Below the pieces are notes generated by a model, which had not been told where the DNA came from, ran no database searches, and saw nothing but the letters and a program-made list of their open reading frames with translations. Of a stretch of DNA of 64,000 nt, positions 27,316-36,584 are shown piece after piece. The position numbers were made by a program, and so were the translations under genes. Every line of letters begins with the position of its first letter. Position 1 is the first letter of the stretch. The stretch is from positions 33,224-97,223 of the forward strand of contig NZ_DKGQ01000033.1 of NCBI RefSeq assembly GCF_002453355.1, given 5' to 3'. Source of the DNA: Psychrobacter sp. UBA6766 (lineage in GTDB: Bacteria; Pseudomonadota; Gammaproteobacteria; Pseudomonadales; Moraxellaceae).

Positions 27316-27858
27316 ATGCAACCTAATCTACCAGTGTGCCCTTGCCAAATTAATCCCGTCTCAGAGGCTATCAAAGCAGCGCTATCTTATAAAGACTGTT
27401 GTCAACCGTATCACGACAGCCTTTTAAGCCAAGAAGCTGATAGCATAATGGCAGAATCAGCTGAGCGTCTTATGCGCACGCGCTATAGTGCGTTTGCCTT
27501 AGTTAAGCCAGATTATATCGTCAAAACCACGCTGCCTACTCAGCAAAGCTTACTTGATATTAACGCGATGGAGAATTGGGCAAAAGAGACAGATTGGGCA
27601 GGGCTAGAAATCGTCGAACACACGCCAAAGCGGGGTAAACGTCATGCGCAGGTTGAGTTTAAAGCATACTTCAATACCGTAGACGGTATACAGGCGCATC
27701 ATGAGTTGTCTGCTTTCGTAAAGGTAAAAGACAAAGCTACTAATGATGGGCGTTGGTACTTTTTAGATCCAACTGTTTCTATGTCTGTCACACAGAAACA
27801 GCCGTGTATTTGTGGCTCGGGTGAGAAGTTTAAGCGGTGTTGTGGGCTATATTTTTAA
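27316..27858 (+). CDS. YchJ family protein with SEC-C type zinc motifs
   Basis: 180 residues. Cysteine-rich motifs at both ends (CPC...CCQPY at the start and CICGSGEKFKRCCG at the end), flanking a central NTF2-like domain with the YchJ signature AERLMRTRYSAFAL. Probably binds zinc at each SEC-C-like end. Role unknown. It lies 45 bases behind the YdjM-like gene and may be co-transcribed with it. Confidence 0.88.
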   Translation: MQPNLPVCPCQINPVSEAIKAALSYKDCCQPYHDSLLSQEADSIMAESAERLMRTRYSAFALVKPDYIVKTTLPTQQSLLDINAMENWAKETDWAGLEIVEHTPKRGKRHAQVEFKAYFNTVDGIQAHHELSAFVKVKDKATNDGRWYFLDPTVSMSVTQKQPCICGSGEKFKRCCGLYF

Positions 27859-27879
27859 GCATTAATAAAGATTTGATAA

Positions 27880-28788
27880 CTAAACACTCGCCCCAACCGC
27901 TCGTGCAATCGCTTTACCTTCTTCAATCGTCAAAAATTTACGTTGGCTTGGGCTGTCTTTATAAATCACATCGCCATCTTGAAATATCAGACATTCATTG
28001 ACTGCTAGCTGCTGCCACTTTTCGTTTTCGGTCAATGGCACGGTGACTAAAATCGTTACTTTATCGGTGTCAGTGGTCACATCGCCAAAGTTAATCGCCA
28101 AATCGTCATCGGCCAATTTTGCCTCACCAAACGGTGCTTGGCGCGTGAGATAAAACAGCAAGCTGCCTGCATACGCCAATTGCCATTGACCATTTGATAT
28201 GAGGCAATTAAATAAACCATTTGCAGAAAGATAGCGACATTGAGTGGTCAAGAAATTAAACAGCGTTTGGTCATCAGGGCGGGTTTTAAAGCTACTTTTT
28301 AGACGATTGACCAAATAACAAAACGCCATTTCAGAATCGGTATTACCAACTGGTTGACAGTGTGAGGCGTTACCATTGTCTTGCAAGCGCTGACAGCGTT
28401 TGATAAATTCGATATTCATCTGACCGTTATGGGCAAACACCCACTGCTCGCCCCAAACTTCACGGACAAAGGGATGGGTATTTGCCAAACAACTTTGCCC
28501 TTGAGTCGCTTTACGAATATGAGCGATGACGTTCATGGCTTTGATTGGGTAGTTATTGACCAAGTCGGCAACGGGTGATAAATGGCTTGGGCGATTGTCA
28601 TGGAACAGTCGTAAACCAGTTGAAGCATTGGCGGTTTTGTCATTATTGGTACATTCACTGCGCTCAAAAAAGGCAATACCAAAGCCATCTTCGTGGCTGT
28701 CGGTCATGCCGCCGCGACGGCGAAACCCTGCAAAGCTAAAACCAATATCGGTTGGGGTATTACAGTTCATTCCTAAGAGTTGACACAT
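27880..28788 (-). CDS. Class II glutamine amidotransferase, YafJ-like
   Basis: 302 residues. Cys2 right after the initiator Met (MCQLLGMN) would be the N-terminal nucleophile. GGMTDSHEDGFGIAFF, VIAHIRKATQG and FAHNGQMN are the standard Ntn-hydrolase glutaminase blocks. It contains only the glutaminase domain, as in YafJ; the acceptor of the ammonia or glutamyl group is not known. Starts directly behind the DUF2007 gene (no gap), so the two are co-translated. Confidence 0.87.
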   Translation of the reverse strand: MCQLLGMNCNTPTDIGFSFAGFRRRGGMTDSHEDGFGIAFFERSECTNNDKTANASTGLRLFHDNRPSHLSPVADLVNNYPIKAMNVIAHIRKATQGQSCLANTHPFVREVWGEQWVFAHNGQMNIEFIKRCQRLQDNGNASHCQPVGNTDSEMAFCYLVNRLKSSFKTRPDDQTLFNFLTTQCRYLSANGLFNCLISNGQWQLAYAGSLLFYLTRQAPFGEAKLADDDLAINFGDVTTDTDKVTILVTVPLTENEKWQQLAVNECLIFQDGDVIYKDSPSQRKFLTIEEGKAIARAVGASV

Positions 28789-29100
28789 TTATAGAGTACC
28801 GCCGTTGTTGTCGTCTTTTGGGGAATTTAAAGTAGAACCTAAATCAGTTTCTGGAGCCTCATCAAACATCTCATAAGGCGTTGCGCCATCAGTATCAATA
28901 TTCGCCAAAATACGTTGCGCATGCGCCAAATCCGTATCTTGTATCCACAGCACTATCCCAGAATTCATTCCGGGCATTGCACTTAGCGGTTGCAGAGACA
29001 CCGTAATGCCGTTATTACGCAGCAGATTGGCATGCAGCTCGCCTTGCATATTGGTATCGTAGCGTGCCAGTTTGTGCCAGTTATCAACTTGATCGGTCAT
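28789..29100 (-). CDS. DUF2007 small protein
   Basis: 103 residues. An N-terminal ferredoxin-like alpha-beta unit (WHKLARYDTNMQGELHANLL, then a strand, then VLWIQDTDLAHAQRILA) matches DUF2007, often labelled putative signal-transducing protein (PII-like fold), and an acidic tail of about 25 residues follows. Between thrB (47-bp gap) and the amidotransferase (no gap) in a minus-strand operon. Confidence 0.75.
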   Translation of the reverse strand: MTDQVDNWHKLARYDTNMQGELHANLLRNNGITVSLQPLSAMPGMNSGIVLWIQDTDLAHAQRILANIDTDGATPYEMFDEAPETDLGSTLNSPKDDNNGGTL

Positions 29101-29147
29101 GATAAATTCCTTTTAAACAGTTAAATGTTTTATTAATACAAATGGAT

Positions 29148-30398
29148 TTAATAAAAGTCAAAACCTGATGACCAGTTAATTTGATTTAACGAATAAGCAT
29201 CAATATGAAAACCGTTTGGGTACTCTTTAAAACCGGGTTGTGATTTTAATTGGTTGATAGCGGCTTGCGCTTGTTGCTCAGTCGCAAATACGCCGATTAA
29301 TTTAAAGTCTTCGACATCGTTGTCTTTATCATCGTCTTTACAGCGTGCGTGTTCAAGCACGAATACCGTATTTTGTTCTTTTTCAACATGTGACCAATGA
29401 TAAGCCGCTAAGCGTTTCATCAGGTCAGGATTTTTGACCATGATATTATCGCCAGTCCGCCCTTCAGTACGGTTATAGTGGATAACGTTTAAACGCAATA
29501 GCCAAAAAATCACCGCCGCTTTGGCGAGCATCACTGGTAAGGCACGTTTTTCATCTTCGCCAAGTGTACGTTTGGATTCATAGCCTTGTAAAAAAGCCGC
29601 CATTTTGCTGCGGTCGAAATTGACGGTTTCGCCCTGCTCGGCATCGCCCCACGTCGTACAAAAATCATTAATGGTAATAGCAATATCCATCACATAATGC
29701 TCGACGCTGACTTCGGTAAAGTCCAATAAGCCTGTGAGGCGCGCTTCGCCTTTTTGGCTATTATTTAACGATAAGTTCCATAAGGTATTATCAGCGAACA
29801 TATCGAGATGACATAAGCCTTTTGGCAAAGTCGCAAGCGGCAAATCTGAGTAAGCGCGCCAAATATCACTCATAAGCCTTGCTTCGTCACCGGGCATAAA
29901 TTGCATTTCACGGTCGCGCACATCCGCCCATGGGTATAAAGGCACGCCATATTCTTCCGCAGGGTGTAATGCTTGTAAGGTCTCATGCAGCATCGCTAAC
30001 GCCGCACCAATTTCATGGCACATCGCTTGGGTGGTTTGCTGTGGATGCGCGCCAGCCAGACAAGGCACTAAGGTAATTGCTTTATTATCATAATGAATGA
30101 TGTAGCGTTTTTCTTCACTATCAGCGCCTAAATCAAGCAATGCTAACGGCGCAGCGACCGGTAACTTACCATCTAATTGATTGAGAATGATCGCCATCTT
30201 TTCGATGTCTTCTGGTGGACGCTCTTCAAATAAAGTAAACACATAAGAGTGCGTGCCATCTATATCGTCAGTTGTCTGAATAAACCAGTTAGAGTTTTTG
30301 ATACCTTGGGTAATCGGAATGGCGCGCGCAAATGACACGCCAAAACGCTGGCAAAAAGCGGCAAACTGATTATCGGTTAACTGGGTATAGACGGACAT
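29148..30398 (-). CDS. thrB: Homoserine kinase ThrB (APH type) fused to a small C-terminal domain
   Basis: 416 residues. The first roughly 330 are an aminoglycoside-phosphotransferase-fold homoserine kinase: MSVYTQLTDNQFAAF start, catalytic HLDMFADN (about 206-213), GLLDF metal-binding site and DIAITINDFC. It phosphorylates homoserine on the way to threonine. The last roughly 80 residues (from VFVLEHA near 340 to the end) form a separate domain with FKLIGVFATEQQAQAAINQL and GFKEYPNGFHIDAY, resembling a small stand-alone family I know as DUF7336. A typical APH-type ThrB has about 315-320 residues, so this is a fusion. First gene of the thrB-DUF2007-yafJ-like unit. Confidence 0.88.
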   Translation of the reverse strand: MSVYTQLTDNQFAAFCQRFGVSFARAIPITQGIKNSNWFIQTTDDIDGTHSYVFTLFEERPPEDIEKMAIILNQLDGKLPVAAPLALLDLGADSEEKRYIIHYDNKAITLVPCLAGAHPQQTTQAMCHEIGAALAMLHETLQALHPAEEYGVPLYPWADVRDREMQFMPGDEARLMSDIWRAYSDLPLATLPKGLCHLDMFADNTLWNLSLNNSQKGEARLTGLLDFTEVSVEHYVMDIAITINDFCTTWGDAEQGETVNFDRSKMAAFLQGYESKRTLGEDEKRALPVMLAKAAVIFWLLRLNVIHYNRTEGRTGDNIMVKNPDLMKRLAAYHWSHVEKEQNTVFVLEHARCKDDDKDNDVEDFKLIGVFATEQQAQAAINQLKSQPGFKEYPNGFHIDAYSLNQINWSSGFDFY

Positions 30399-30578
30399 GA
30401 CATCTCACTTATGGCAATGGAATAAGAGGGTAAATATATACGGTAACGACAGTGATTGTACCGCGCATGAGCAAACTGTGGTTAAAAGCATAATAATCTT
30501 GCGAAAACCTGCCTGATATGGCAGCGATTTTGCTAGACTAGCGCTTATGGATAAATTGATTATAAGGTGAAAGACCCT

Positions 30579-31361
30579 ATGTTAGCAAAGCGTATCATTC
30601 CTTGTTTGGATGTGGACAATGGCCGCGTGGTTAAAGGCGTGCAGTTTGTCGACATTAAAGACGCCGGCGACCCTGTTGAAGTTGCCAAGCGCTATAACGA
30701 GCAAGGCGCTGATGAGATTACTTTTTTAGATATTACTGCTACCAGTGATGCGCGCGATACCACCTATCATACCGTTGAACGCATGGCAGAAACCGTATTT
30801 GTACCGCTTACAGTCGGCGGCGGTGTGCGTAAGATTGCCGATATTCGTAACTTGCTCAATGCGGGTGCAGATAAAGTCGCGATTAACTCGGCGGCGGTAT
30901 TCACGCCCGAATTTGTCGGCGAAGCGGCGCAAAAATTTGGTAATCAGTGTATCGTCGTGGCTATCGATGCCAAACGCGTTGAAGATATCTCGGTCGATGG
31001 CATTATCGTGCCGCGTTGGGAGATTTTTACCCACGGTGGTCGCAAGCCAACCGGTATTGATGCCGTTGCTTGGGCAAGTAAAATGGCGGAGCTTGGGGCT
31101 GGCGAATTGTTGGTCACCTCAATGGATGGCGATGGCACCAAAAAAGGCTATGATTTGGTCTTAATGCAGCAAATCACCAGCCGCGTTAATGTTCCCGTTA
31201 TTGCTTCAGGCGGTGTTGGTAACTTGCAACATTTAGCCGAAGGCGTGTTAGAAGGCGGCGTTGATGCGGTACTTGCAGCCAGTATTTTTCACTTTGGTGA
31301 ATATACCGTTCAAGAAGCCAAAGCATATATGGCAGCACAAGGCATACAGATGCGTCTTTAA
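30579..31361 (+). CDS. hisF: Imidazole glycerol phosphate synthase subunit HisF
   Basis: 260 residues from the ATG at 30579, preceded by AAGGTGAAAG; the frame opens 4 codons earlier. Beta/alpha barrel with catalytic aspartates in IIPCLDVDNGRVVKG (Asp10 or 11) and VVAIDAKR, and phosphate loops VGGGVR and ASGGVGN. Cyclase half of the HisHF enzyme of histidine biosynthesis. Stands apart from other his genes in this window. Confidence 0.96.
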   Translation: MLAKRIIPCLDVDNGRVVKGVQFVDIKDAGDPVEVAKRYNEQGADEITFLDITATSDARDTTYHTVERMAETVFVPLTVGGGVRKIADIRNLLNAGADKVAINSAAVFTPEFVGEAAQKFGNQCIVVAIDAKRVEDISVDGIIVPRWEIFTHGGRKPTGIDAVAWASKMAELGAGELLVTSMDGDGTKKGYDLVLMQQITSRVNVPVIASGGVGNLQHLAEGVLEGGVDAVLAASIFHFGEYTVQEAKAYMAAQGIQMRL

Positions 31362-31500
31362 GATTGCTAAAATATCAATGCCTGTGCAAAAAATGGTATC
31401 ATAGCGCTACTTATTTATTTTTGTCAGTTAACTATTGAAAACAATCGAGATTTTATATAAAAATTTTGGTTTAAACGCCACTTACTCAAAGGATTTTCTT

Positions 31501-32031
31501 ATGTCAAACTTACAACAGCAGCGCAATGATATTACCCATATCGATGGCAATTTACATCAAAATGAAGATGCGCGTGTCGGAATCGTCGTCGGTCGTTTTA
31601 ATGGTTTTGTCGTTGAATCATTGGTAGATGGTGCGATTGATGCGCTACTTCGCCATGGCGTTTTGGGCAGCAATATTACTGTGATTCGTGTTCCTGGTGC
31701 CTTTGAGTTGCCACTCGTTGCTCAGCGCGCCGCTGAGTCTGATCGCTTTGATGCCATCATTGCTCTAGGTGCGATTATCCGTGGTAGCACGCCGCATTTT
31801 GATTTTGTCGCTAGCGAGTCAGCCAAAGGCTTAAGCAGCGTTGCTATTGATTATAATATTCCTGTGGCCAACGGCGTCATCACCACCGATAGCATTGAGC
31901 AAGCGATTGAGCGCTCTGGCACCAAGGCCGGTAACAAAGGCTCTGAAGCGGCGATGGTTGTGCTTGAAATGCTAGCAGTTTTATCGCAGCTAGACATCGA
32001 TGATGACTATGACAATAGTGATGACGCTTAA
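31501..32031 (+). CDS. ribH: 6,7-dimethyl-8-ribityllumazine synthase RibH
   Basis: 176 residues from the ATG at 31501, preceded by AAAGGA; an upstream extension to 31435 is not believable. Signatures are GRFNGFVVESLV, RVPGAFELP, ALGAIIRG and HFDFVASESAKG with the catalytic histidine. Penultimate step of riboflavin synthesis. No FMN riboswitch was seen in the leader. The C-terminus is acidic (DIDDDYDNSDDA). In this lineage ribH precedes nusB. Confidence 0.95.
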   Translation: MSNLQQQRNDITHIDGNLHQNEDARVGIVVGRFNGFVVESLVDGAIDALLRHGVLGSNITVIRVPGAFELPLVAQRAAESDRFDAIIALGAIIRGSTPHFDFVASESAKGLSSVAIDYNIPVANGVITTDSIEQAIERSGTKAGNKGSEAAMVVLEMLAVLSQLDIDDDYDNSDDA

Positions 32032-32068
32032 TCAAGTCCTCATTTTATAACATGTTATTTGTCATTTA

Positions 32069-32119
32069 ATTGACGCTGTGGTTTTTATAGTAATTTTTAT
32101 AAATACTCGCAGCGTCAAT
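32069..32119. repeat. 10-bp perfect inverted repeat between ribH and nusB
   Basis: ATTGACGCTG at 32069-32078 and CAGCGTCAAT at 32110-32119, with a 31-base AT-rich loop. There is no T run, so termination is uncertain. It may fold in the ribH-nusB transcript or mark a repeat. Confidence 0.45.
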
Positions 32120-32284
32120 GCCACAAATGAATGTGATAAACAGCGTTACAACACTACTAAGCTTTGCTTTAACACTCGACTGTCACGGCCTGCCAGTCGT
32201 CTACTATTTAACAACTTTTATGCTATTTCTTACAACTTGCTATTTTTATAAGATAGTTATTTAAAATTTAGGTATTGACCCCCT

Positions 32285-33178
32285 ATGACTGACCAACTCA
32301 AGCACGCTATTAGCGCTGCAAAAACCGCTCAAGCCAATGATAAACAAGCTGAAGCTACTCGTATCGCGAGCAGCAGTGCGGGTGAGCAAACCTTTGATAT
32401 GAGTGAGTCTTCTTATAAGACCAGTCACACCGCCATTCGTAAGGCGCGCCGCTTTGCGATGCAAGGCCTATATGAGTGGTTGGTTACCGACCGCCGTTTT
32501 GATAAAGACGGCAAGCTTGGCTGGAAGGACAATGCGCCGCATGATATCGCTGCCCGTACGCGCGCGACCAATGCCATGCATACCGTTCATATCGGCTACT
32601 ATCATGAAATGATGCGCGATATTCCAGAACAAATCGAGGCGCTAGATTCCCTTATCAGTCAGCATCTTGACCGTGACATCGACAAACTTGATACCGTTGA
32701 ACACGCCATTTTATTGATTGGTGCTTATGAGCTGCAAAACCGCTTAGAGATTCCATATAAAGTCGTGCTTGATGAAGCAATGAAGTTAAATAATCATTTT
32801 GGTGCCACTGACGCCCATAAATTGATTAATGCCGTATTAGATAGAATGGCGGTTGAATTGCGCGCTGTTGAAGTAGAAGCAGACAGCAAAGCCAATTTAC
32901 GCACCTCGCAAAAAGCGGCGACTCAATCTACAACCAAGCAAGCGGAAGCTCAATCTACTGCAAATGCTGAAAAAGCTATCGAAACCGCCACTGAATCCGC
33001 GACTGAGGATAAGCCGACTGCTTCAAACAAGCCACGAATCAGTGCCAATAATGCCAGCGTTAAACGCAATAGCGCCAGTAAAGCAATGGCAAATATCAGT
33101 GAGTTTAAGGCGAGCAAAAAAGCAGTTACAACAGATAGCACTGATACAAACAGCTCTGACGCAGAAAGCAAAGACTAG
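32285..33178 (+). CDS. nusB: Transcription antitermination protein NusB with long tails
   Basis: 297 residues, about twice the usual 140. The NusB fold spans about 43-200: RKARRFAMQGLYEWL at the start, EHAILLIGAYEL and IPYKVVLDEAMKLNNHFG in the core. It is flanked by about 40 extra residues in front and a roughly 95-residue Ala/Thr/Ser/Lys tail that looks disordered. NusB with NusE (S10) forms part of the rRNA antitermination complex. Directly followed by thiL (2-base gap) and pgpA. Confidence 0.92.
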   Translation: MTDQLKHAISAAKTAQANDKQAEATRIASSSAGEQTFDMSESSYKTSHTAIRKARRFAMQGLYEWLVTDRRFDKDGKLGWKDNAPHDIAARTRATNAMHTVHIGYYHEMMRDIPEQIEALDSLISQHLDRDIDKLDTVEHAILLIGAYELQNRLEIPYKVVLDEAMKLNNHFGATDAHKLINAVLDRMAVELRAVEVEADSKANLRTSQKAATQSTTKQAEAQSTANAEKAIETATESATEDKPTASNKPRISANNASVKRNSASKAMANISEFKASKKAVTTDSTDTNSSDAESKD

Positions 33179-33180
33179 CC

Positions 33181-34206
33181 ATGAATGAATTTGAGCTGAT
33201 TGAGCGCATATTTTCGCAAATGCAAGCCACACTGCCGTCATCAAGCGAGATCGAAAAAGGTATTGGTGATGATGCTGCGGTGATGAGCTTTCCTGCAGGA
33301 GCGCGCTTGGTTAGCTGTATCGATACCCTCGTTCAAGGGCGGCATTTTAGTGCCGATTGGAATGACGTAAATCAACTAGCCTTTCAAATTGGCTACAAAG
33401 CGGTCGCGGTTAACGTTTCAGATATTGCGGCAATGGGGGCAACGCCACATAGTATTTTATTGGCATTGGCCTTACCTGAGCGTTTAGTCAACGAGACATG
33501 GCTAGCTGAATTTGCTAAAGGTCTATTTCACGCCTGCCAGCTATTTGGCGTGACCCTTATTGGCGGTGATACCACGCGTAGTGATAATTTAGTTCTTAGT
33601 GTCAGCGCACAGGGATTTCTTAAAGCAAACACGTCAGCTGTCTACCGTTCAGGCGCGCAGGTCGGCGATAAGGTCTATGTCTCAGGCACGCTTGGTGATG
33701 CTGCATATGCTTTACAGCATCCTGATAATGCTCAGGGAATAGAGCTTGCACACAGATTGCATATGCCGACCCCGCGAATTGCCTTAGGGGCAGCATTAGC
33801 AAAAATTGGTGCAACAGCGATGATCGATATCTCTGATGGTCTGTATCAAGACCTTGGTCATATCTGTAAGCAAAGCGCGGTTAATATGCGTCTTAATATA
33901 GAGCAGCTTCCGACTAGTAAAGCACTCGCAAGCGTTGATTTGTCTGAGCGCTTATTATGTCAGCTGGCTGGCGGTGATGACTATGAGCTCGCTTTTACCT
34001 TGCCTGCTCATATCGAGCCACTGATTGATAACAGCAGCGATACGCCTGTCACCTGTATTGGTGAAGTCATATCGGCAAATAAGATTGATGCTGCGACGAA
34101 TTTACGACCCGAGATTTTTTATCGAGATCAGGCCGTCATACCAACTTCTCCCGCTCCTTTTTCTACTTGGCCCAATCTGACGGGTTACCAACATTTTGCA
34201 GGTTAA
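33181..34206 (+). CDS. thiL: Thiamine-monophosphate kinase ThiL
   Basis: 341 residues. IEKGIGDDAAVM and ISDGLYQDLGHI are the AIR-synthase-fold ATP and metal-binding segments; GGDDYELAF sits near 264. Phosphorylates thiamine monophosphate to the active diphosphate. Starts two bases after nusB, so it is translated from the same transcript. No TPP riboswitch is visible. Confidence 0.95.
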   Translation: MNEFELIERIFSQMQATLPSSSEIEKGIGDDAAVMSFPAGARLVSCIDTLVQGRHFSADWNDVNQLAFQIGYKAVAVNVSDIAAMGATPHSILLALALPERLVNETWLAEFAKGLFHACQLFGVTLIGGDTTRSDNLVLSVSAQGFLKANTSAVYRSGAQVGDKVYVSGTLGDAAYALQHPDNAQGIELAHRLHMPTPRIALGAALAKIGATAMIDISDGLYQDLGHICKQSAVNMRLNIEQLPTSKALASVDLSERLLCQLAGGDDYELAFTLPAHIEPLIDNSSDTPVTCIGEVISANKIDAATNLRPEIFYRDQAVIPTSPAPFSTWPNLTGYQHFAG

Positions 34207-34209
34207 CCC

Positions 34210-34800
34210 ATGATTGATCACAACCTATCTAAGCCTGATATCCGTAAAGCCAACGACTGCCCACCTTTACCTATTCATGCCAGTGCACTTGACCGTCTGG
34301 TTTATTGGCTTGGTATCGGTCTAGGTAGTGGTCTGCCGCGCCGTGCGCCTGGTACTTGGGGTACGGTTGGCGCTTTAATCGTCGCGATACCGTTATTAAG
34401 CTTAGGTTTTGTGCCATTTTTAATGATTACCATTTTCGCTTGTTTGCTTGGTAATGCGATATGCGGTCGCACCTCCGAACTGATGGGCGGTCATGATAAT
34501 CCGCACATTGTTTGGGATGAGTGGGCTGGCATGTGGCTTACCTTACTGCCGTTGTCTTATTTGGGTGTTGCTACCGAAAGCTTTTGGCAAAATATCGCCC
34601 AAACCTCTTCTATTGTCGCGCTCATTCTCGCATTTATACTATTCCGCTTTTTTGACATTATTAAGCCACCACCGATTGGCTGGGCAGATAAAAAAGTCGC
34701 AGGCGGTCTCGGCATTATGCTCGATGACATCATTGCTGGTGTGATGGCAGCAGTGGTTTGGGTCATTATTTATACTTTTATTTTTTCACTTAAATTTTAG
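34210..34800 (+). CDS. pgpA: Phosphatidylglycerophosphatase A PgpA
   Basis: 196 residues with several membrane segments. GLPRRAPGTWGTVGAL, DNPHIVWDEWAGMW and GLGIMLDDIIAGVMAAVV match PgpA, which dephosphorylates phosphatidylglycerophosphate at the inner membrane. Three bases behind thiL; last gene of the nusB-thiL-pgpA unit. Confidence 0.94.
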   Translation: MIDHNLSKPDIRKANDCPPLPIHASALDRLVYWLGIGLGSGLPRRAPGTWGTVGALIVAIPLLSLGFVPFLMITIFACLLGNAICGRTSELMGGHDNPHIVWDEWAGMWLTLLPLSYLGVATESFWQNIAQTSSIVALILAFILFRFFDIIKPPPIGWADKKVAGGLGIMLDDIIAGVMAAVVWVIIYTFIFSLKF

Positions 34801-35021
34801 CCTCAAGCTTATCCCTTAAGCGTTAAATAAACGTCACTACTTTATTGTCTTTTATTTGATCACCTTTTTAACTTGTAGAGTTTTAATCCCCCATCATTTG
34901 ATTGACCTATAGACAGCTAACTAAACAGTCAGTTTACAAAGATGTCACGACTTAGCGTTTTAGTTAAATGACAGTTTGCGTTATAATTCAAAATTATAAT
35001 TTGTTACATTTGTGGGCTATT

Positions 35022-36404
35022 ATGACTTCTCCTCTTTCAGTAATTATCCTCGCGGCTGGGAAAGGCACGCGGATGCAATCGGCCAAGCCAAAAGTGCTTC
35101 AGACACTGGCTGGCAAATCATTATTAGGCCACGTGCTTGACACCTGCTATCAATTGACCGTTGATGATACTATCATTGTTCATGGTTTTGGTGGTGACCA
35201 AGTCCAAGCCAATATTAATGAGCAATACGCGCATTTGCCGATTACTTGGGTCGCTCAAACTGAGCAGTTAGGCACGGGTCATGCGGTCAAAGTGACACTG
35301 TCTGAATTACCAAAAGAAGGGCAAAGCCTGATTCTTTATGGCGATGTGCCATTGGTCAGCTGCCAGACGTTAACGGCATTAAAATCTGCCAACACTGATG
35401 GCCTGTCGATGTTGACACTAACGGTAGACAATCCGTTTGGACTTGGTCGTATCAAACGTGATAAAGACGGCAATATTGAAGCCATTGTTGAGCAAAAAGA
35501 CGCCAATGCCGATGAACAAAAAATCCAAGAGATTAATAGCGGTATTTACTGCGTTGATAATGCGTTATTGCATAAATATCTGCCTAAGCTGTCTAACGAC
35601 AATGCACAGCAAGAGTATTATCTAACCGATATCGTTAAAATGGCGGTTGCTGAAGGCATTAATATTGTTGCGATTGAGCCTGAACACAGCTTTGAGATTG
35701 AAGGCGTTAATAACCGCCAGCAGCTTGCCAGCTTAGAGCGCACGTGGCAGGGCAAACTGGTGGCAGATTTGCAAGACGCGGGTGTTCAATTTGCTGATCC
35801 AAGCCGTGTTGATATTCGTGGCACCTTGACCGCCGGACAAGACGTATTTGTCGATGTTGGTGTAGTATTTGAAGGCGACTGCGTCTTGGGTGACAACGTT
35901 TATATCGAAGCTGGCTGTGTGATAAAAAATGCGCACATCGGCAATGCTTGTTATTTGAAACCTTATTGCGTCATTGATGGCGCGAAAATCGGTAACGGCG
36001 TCGATATTGGTCCTTTCGCCCATCTGCGCCCCGACACTATTTTATCCAATCATAGCAAAGTGGGAAATTTCGTCGAGATTAAAAAATCAACCATCGGTCA
36101 AGGTAGCAAAGTCAATCATTTAAGCTATGTGGGTGATGCGACTGTCGGAACAAATGTCAATATCGGTGCGGGCGTGATTACCTGTAATTATGATGGCGCC
36201 AATAAATCACAAACCATTATCGAAGATAACGCTTTTATCGGCTCTAATGCGAGCTTGGTTGCCCCCGTCACGATTGGTAATACCGCAACGGTTGCTGCAG
36301 GGTCTGTGATTACTAAAGACGTCGATGAAAAAGCGTTGGCCTTTGGGCGAGCGCGGCAAACACAAAAAAGTGACTTTCAGCGTCCGACTAAAAAGTCAAA
36401 ATAG
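35022..36404 (+). CDS. glmU: Bifunctional GlmU (GlcN-1-P acetyltransferase / GlcNAc-1-P uridyltransferase)
   Basis: 460 residues from the ATG at 35022; the frame opens at 34968. N-terminal uridyltransferase with LAAGKGTRM, TEQLGTGHAV and YGDVPLV; C-terminal left-handed beta helix made of hexapeptide repeats with NFVEIKKSTIGQGSKVNHL and GAGVITCNYDGANK. Produces UDP-GlcNAc for wall and lipopolysaccharide. Followed by glmS, so the last steps of the route are adjacent. Confidence 0.97.
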   Translation: MTSPLSVIILAAGKGTRMQSAKPKVLQTLAGKSLLGHVLDTCYQLTVDDTIIVHGFGGDQVQANINEQYAHLPITWVAQTEQLGTGHAVKVTLSELPKEGQSLILYGDVPLVSCQTLTALKSANTDGLSMLTLTVDNPFGLGRIKRDKDGNIEAIVEQKDANADEQKIQEINSGIYCVDNALLHKYLPKLSNDNAQQEYYLTDIVKMAVAEGINIVAIEPEHSFEIEGVNNRQQLASLERTWQGKLVADLQDAGVQFADPSRVDIRGTLTAGQDVFVDVGVVFEGDCVLGDNVYIEAGCVIKNAHIGNACYLKPYCVIDGAKIGNGVDIGPFAHLRPDTILSNHSKVGNFVEIKKSTIGQGSKVNHLSYVGDATVGTNVNIGAGVITCNYDGANKSQTIIEDNAFIGSNASLVAPVTIGNTATVAAGSVITKDVDEKALAFGRARQTQKSDFQRPTKKSK

Positions 36405-36584
36405 TTATATACAATAAAAGCCTATTGAATAACGGTAAGCAGTACGGCAATTTTTGTGGTGCTGCTTATTTATATTTATAGCATCAGAATTATGAATGTA
36501 GTTTTGAGCATTTAAACCTCATAAGCATTTCAATACTAAAGCGTTGAAAATCAAGACATGAAACATCGAATTTAAGGAAAATCT

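Noticed and set aside
31362..31500. Leader of ribH examined for an FMN riboswitch
   Set aside because: The conserved helices and loop sequences of the FMN element are absent.
32035..32048. AAGTCCTCATTTTA, similar to the ends of the 22.1-kb element
   Set aside because: Only about 11 bases match and no opposite end follows, so chance is likely.
36405..36584. glmU-glmS gap considered as a glmS ribozyme
   Set aside because: No ribozyme core sequence, and that element is found in Gram-positive bacteria.
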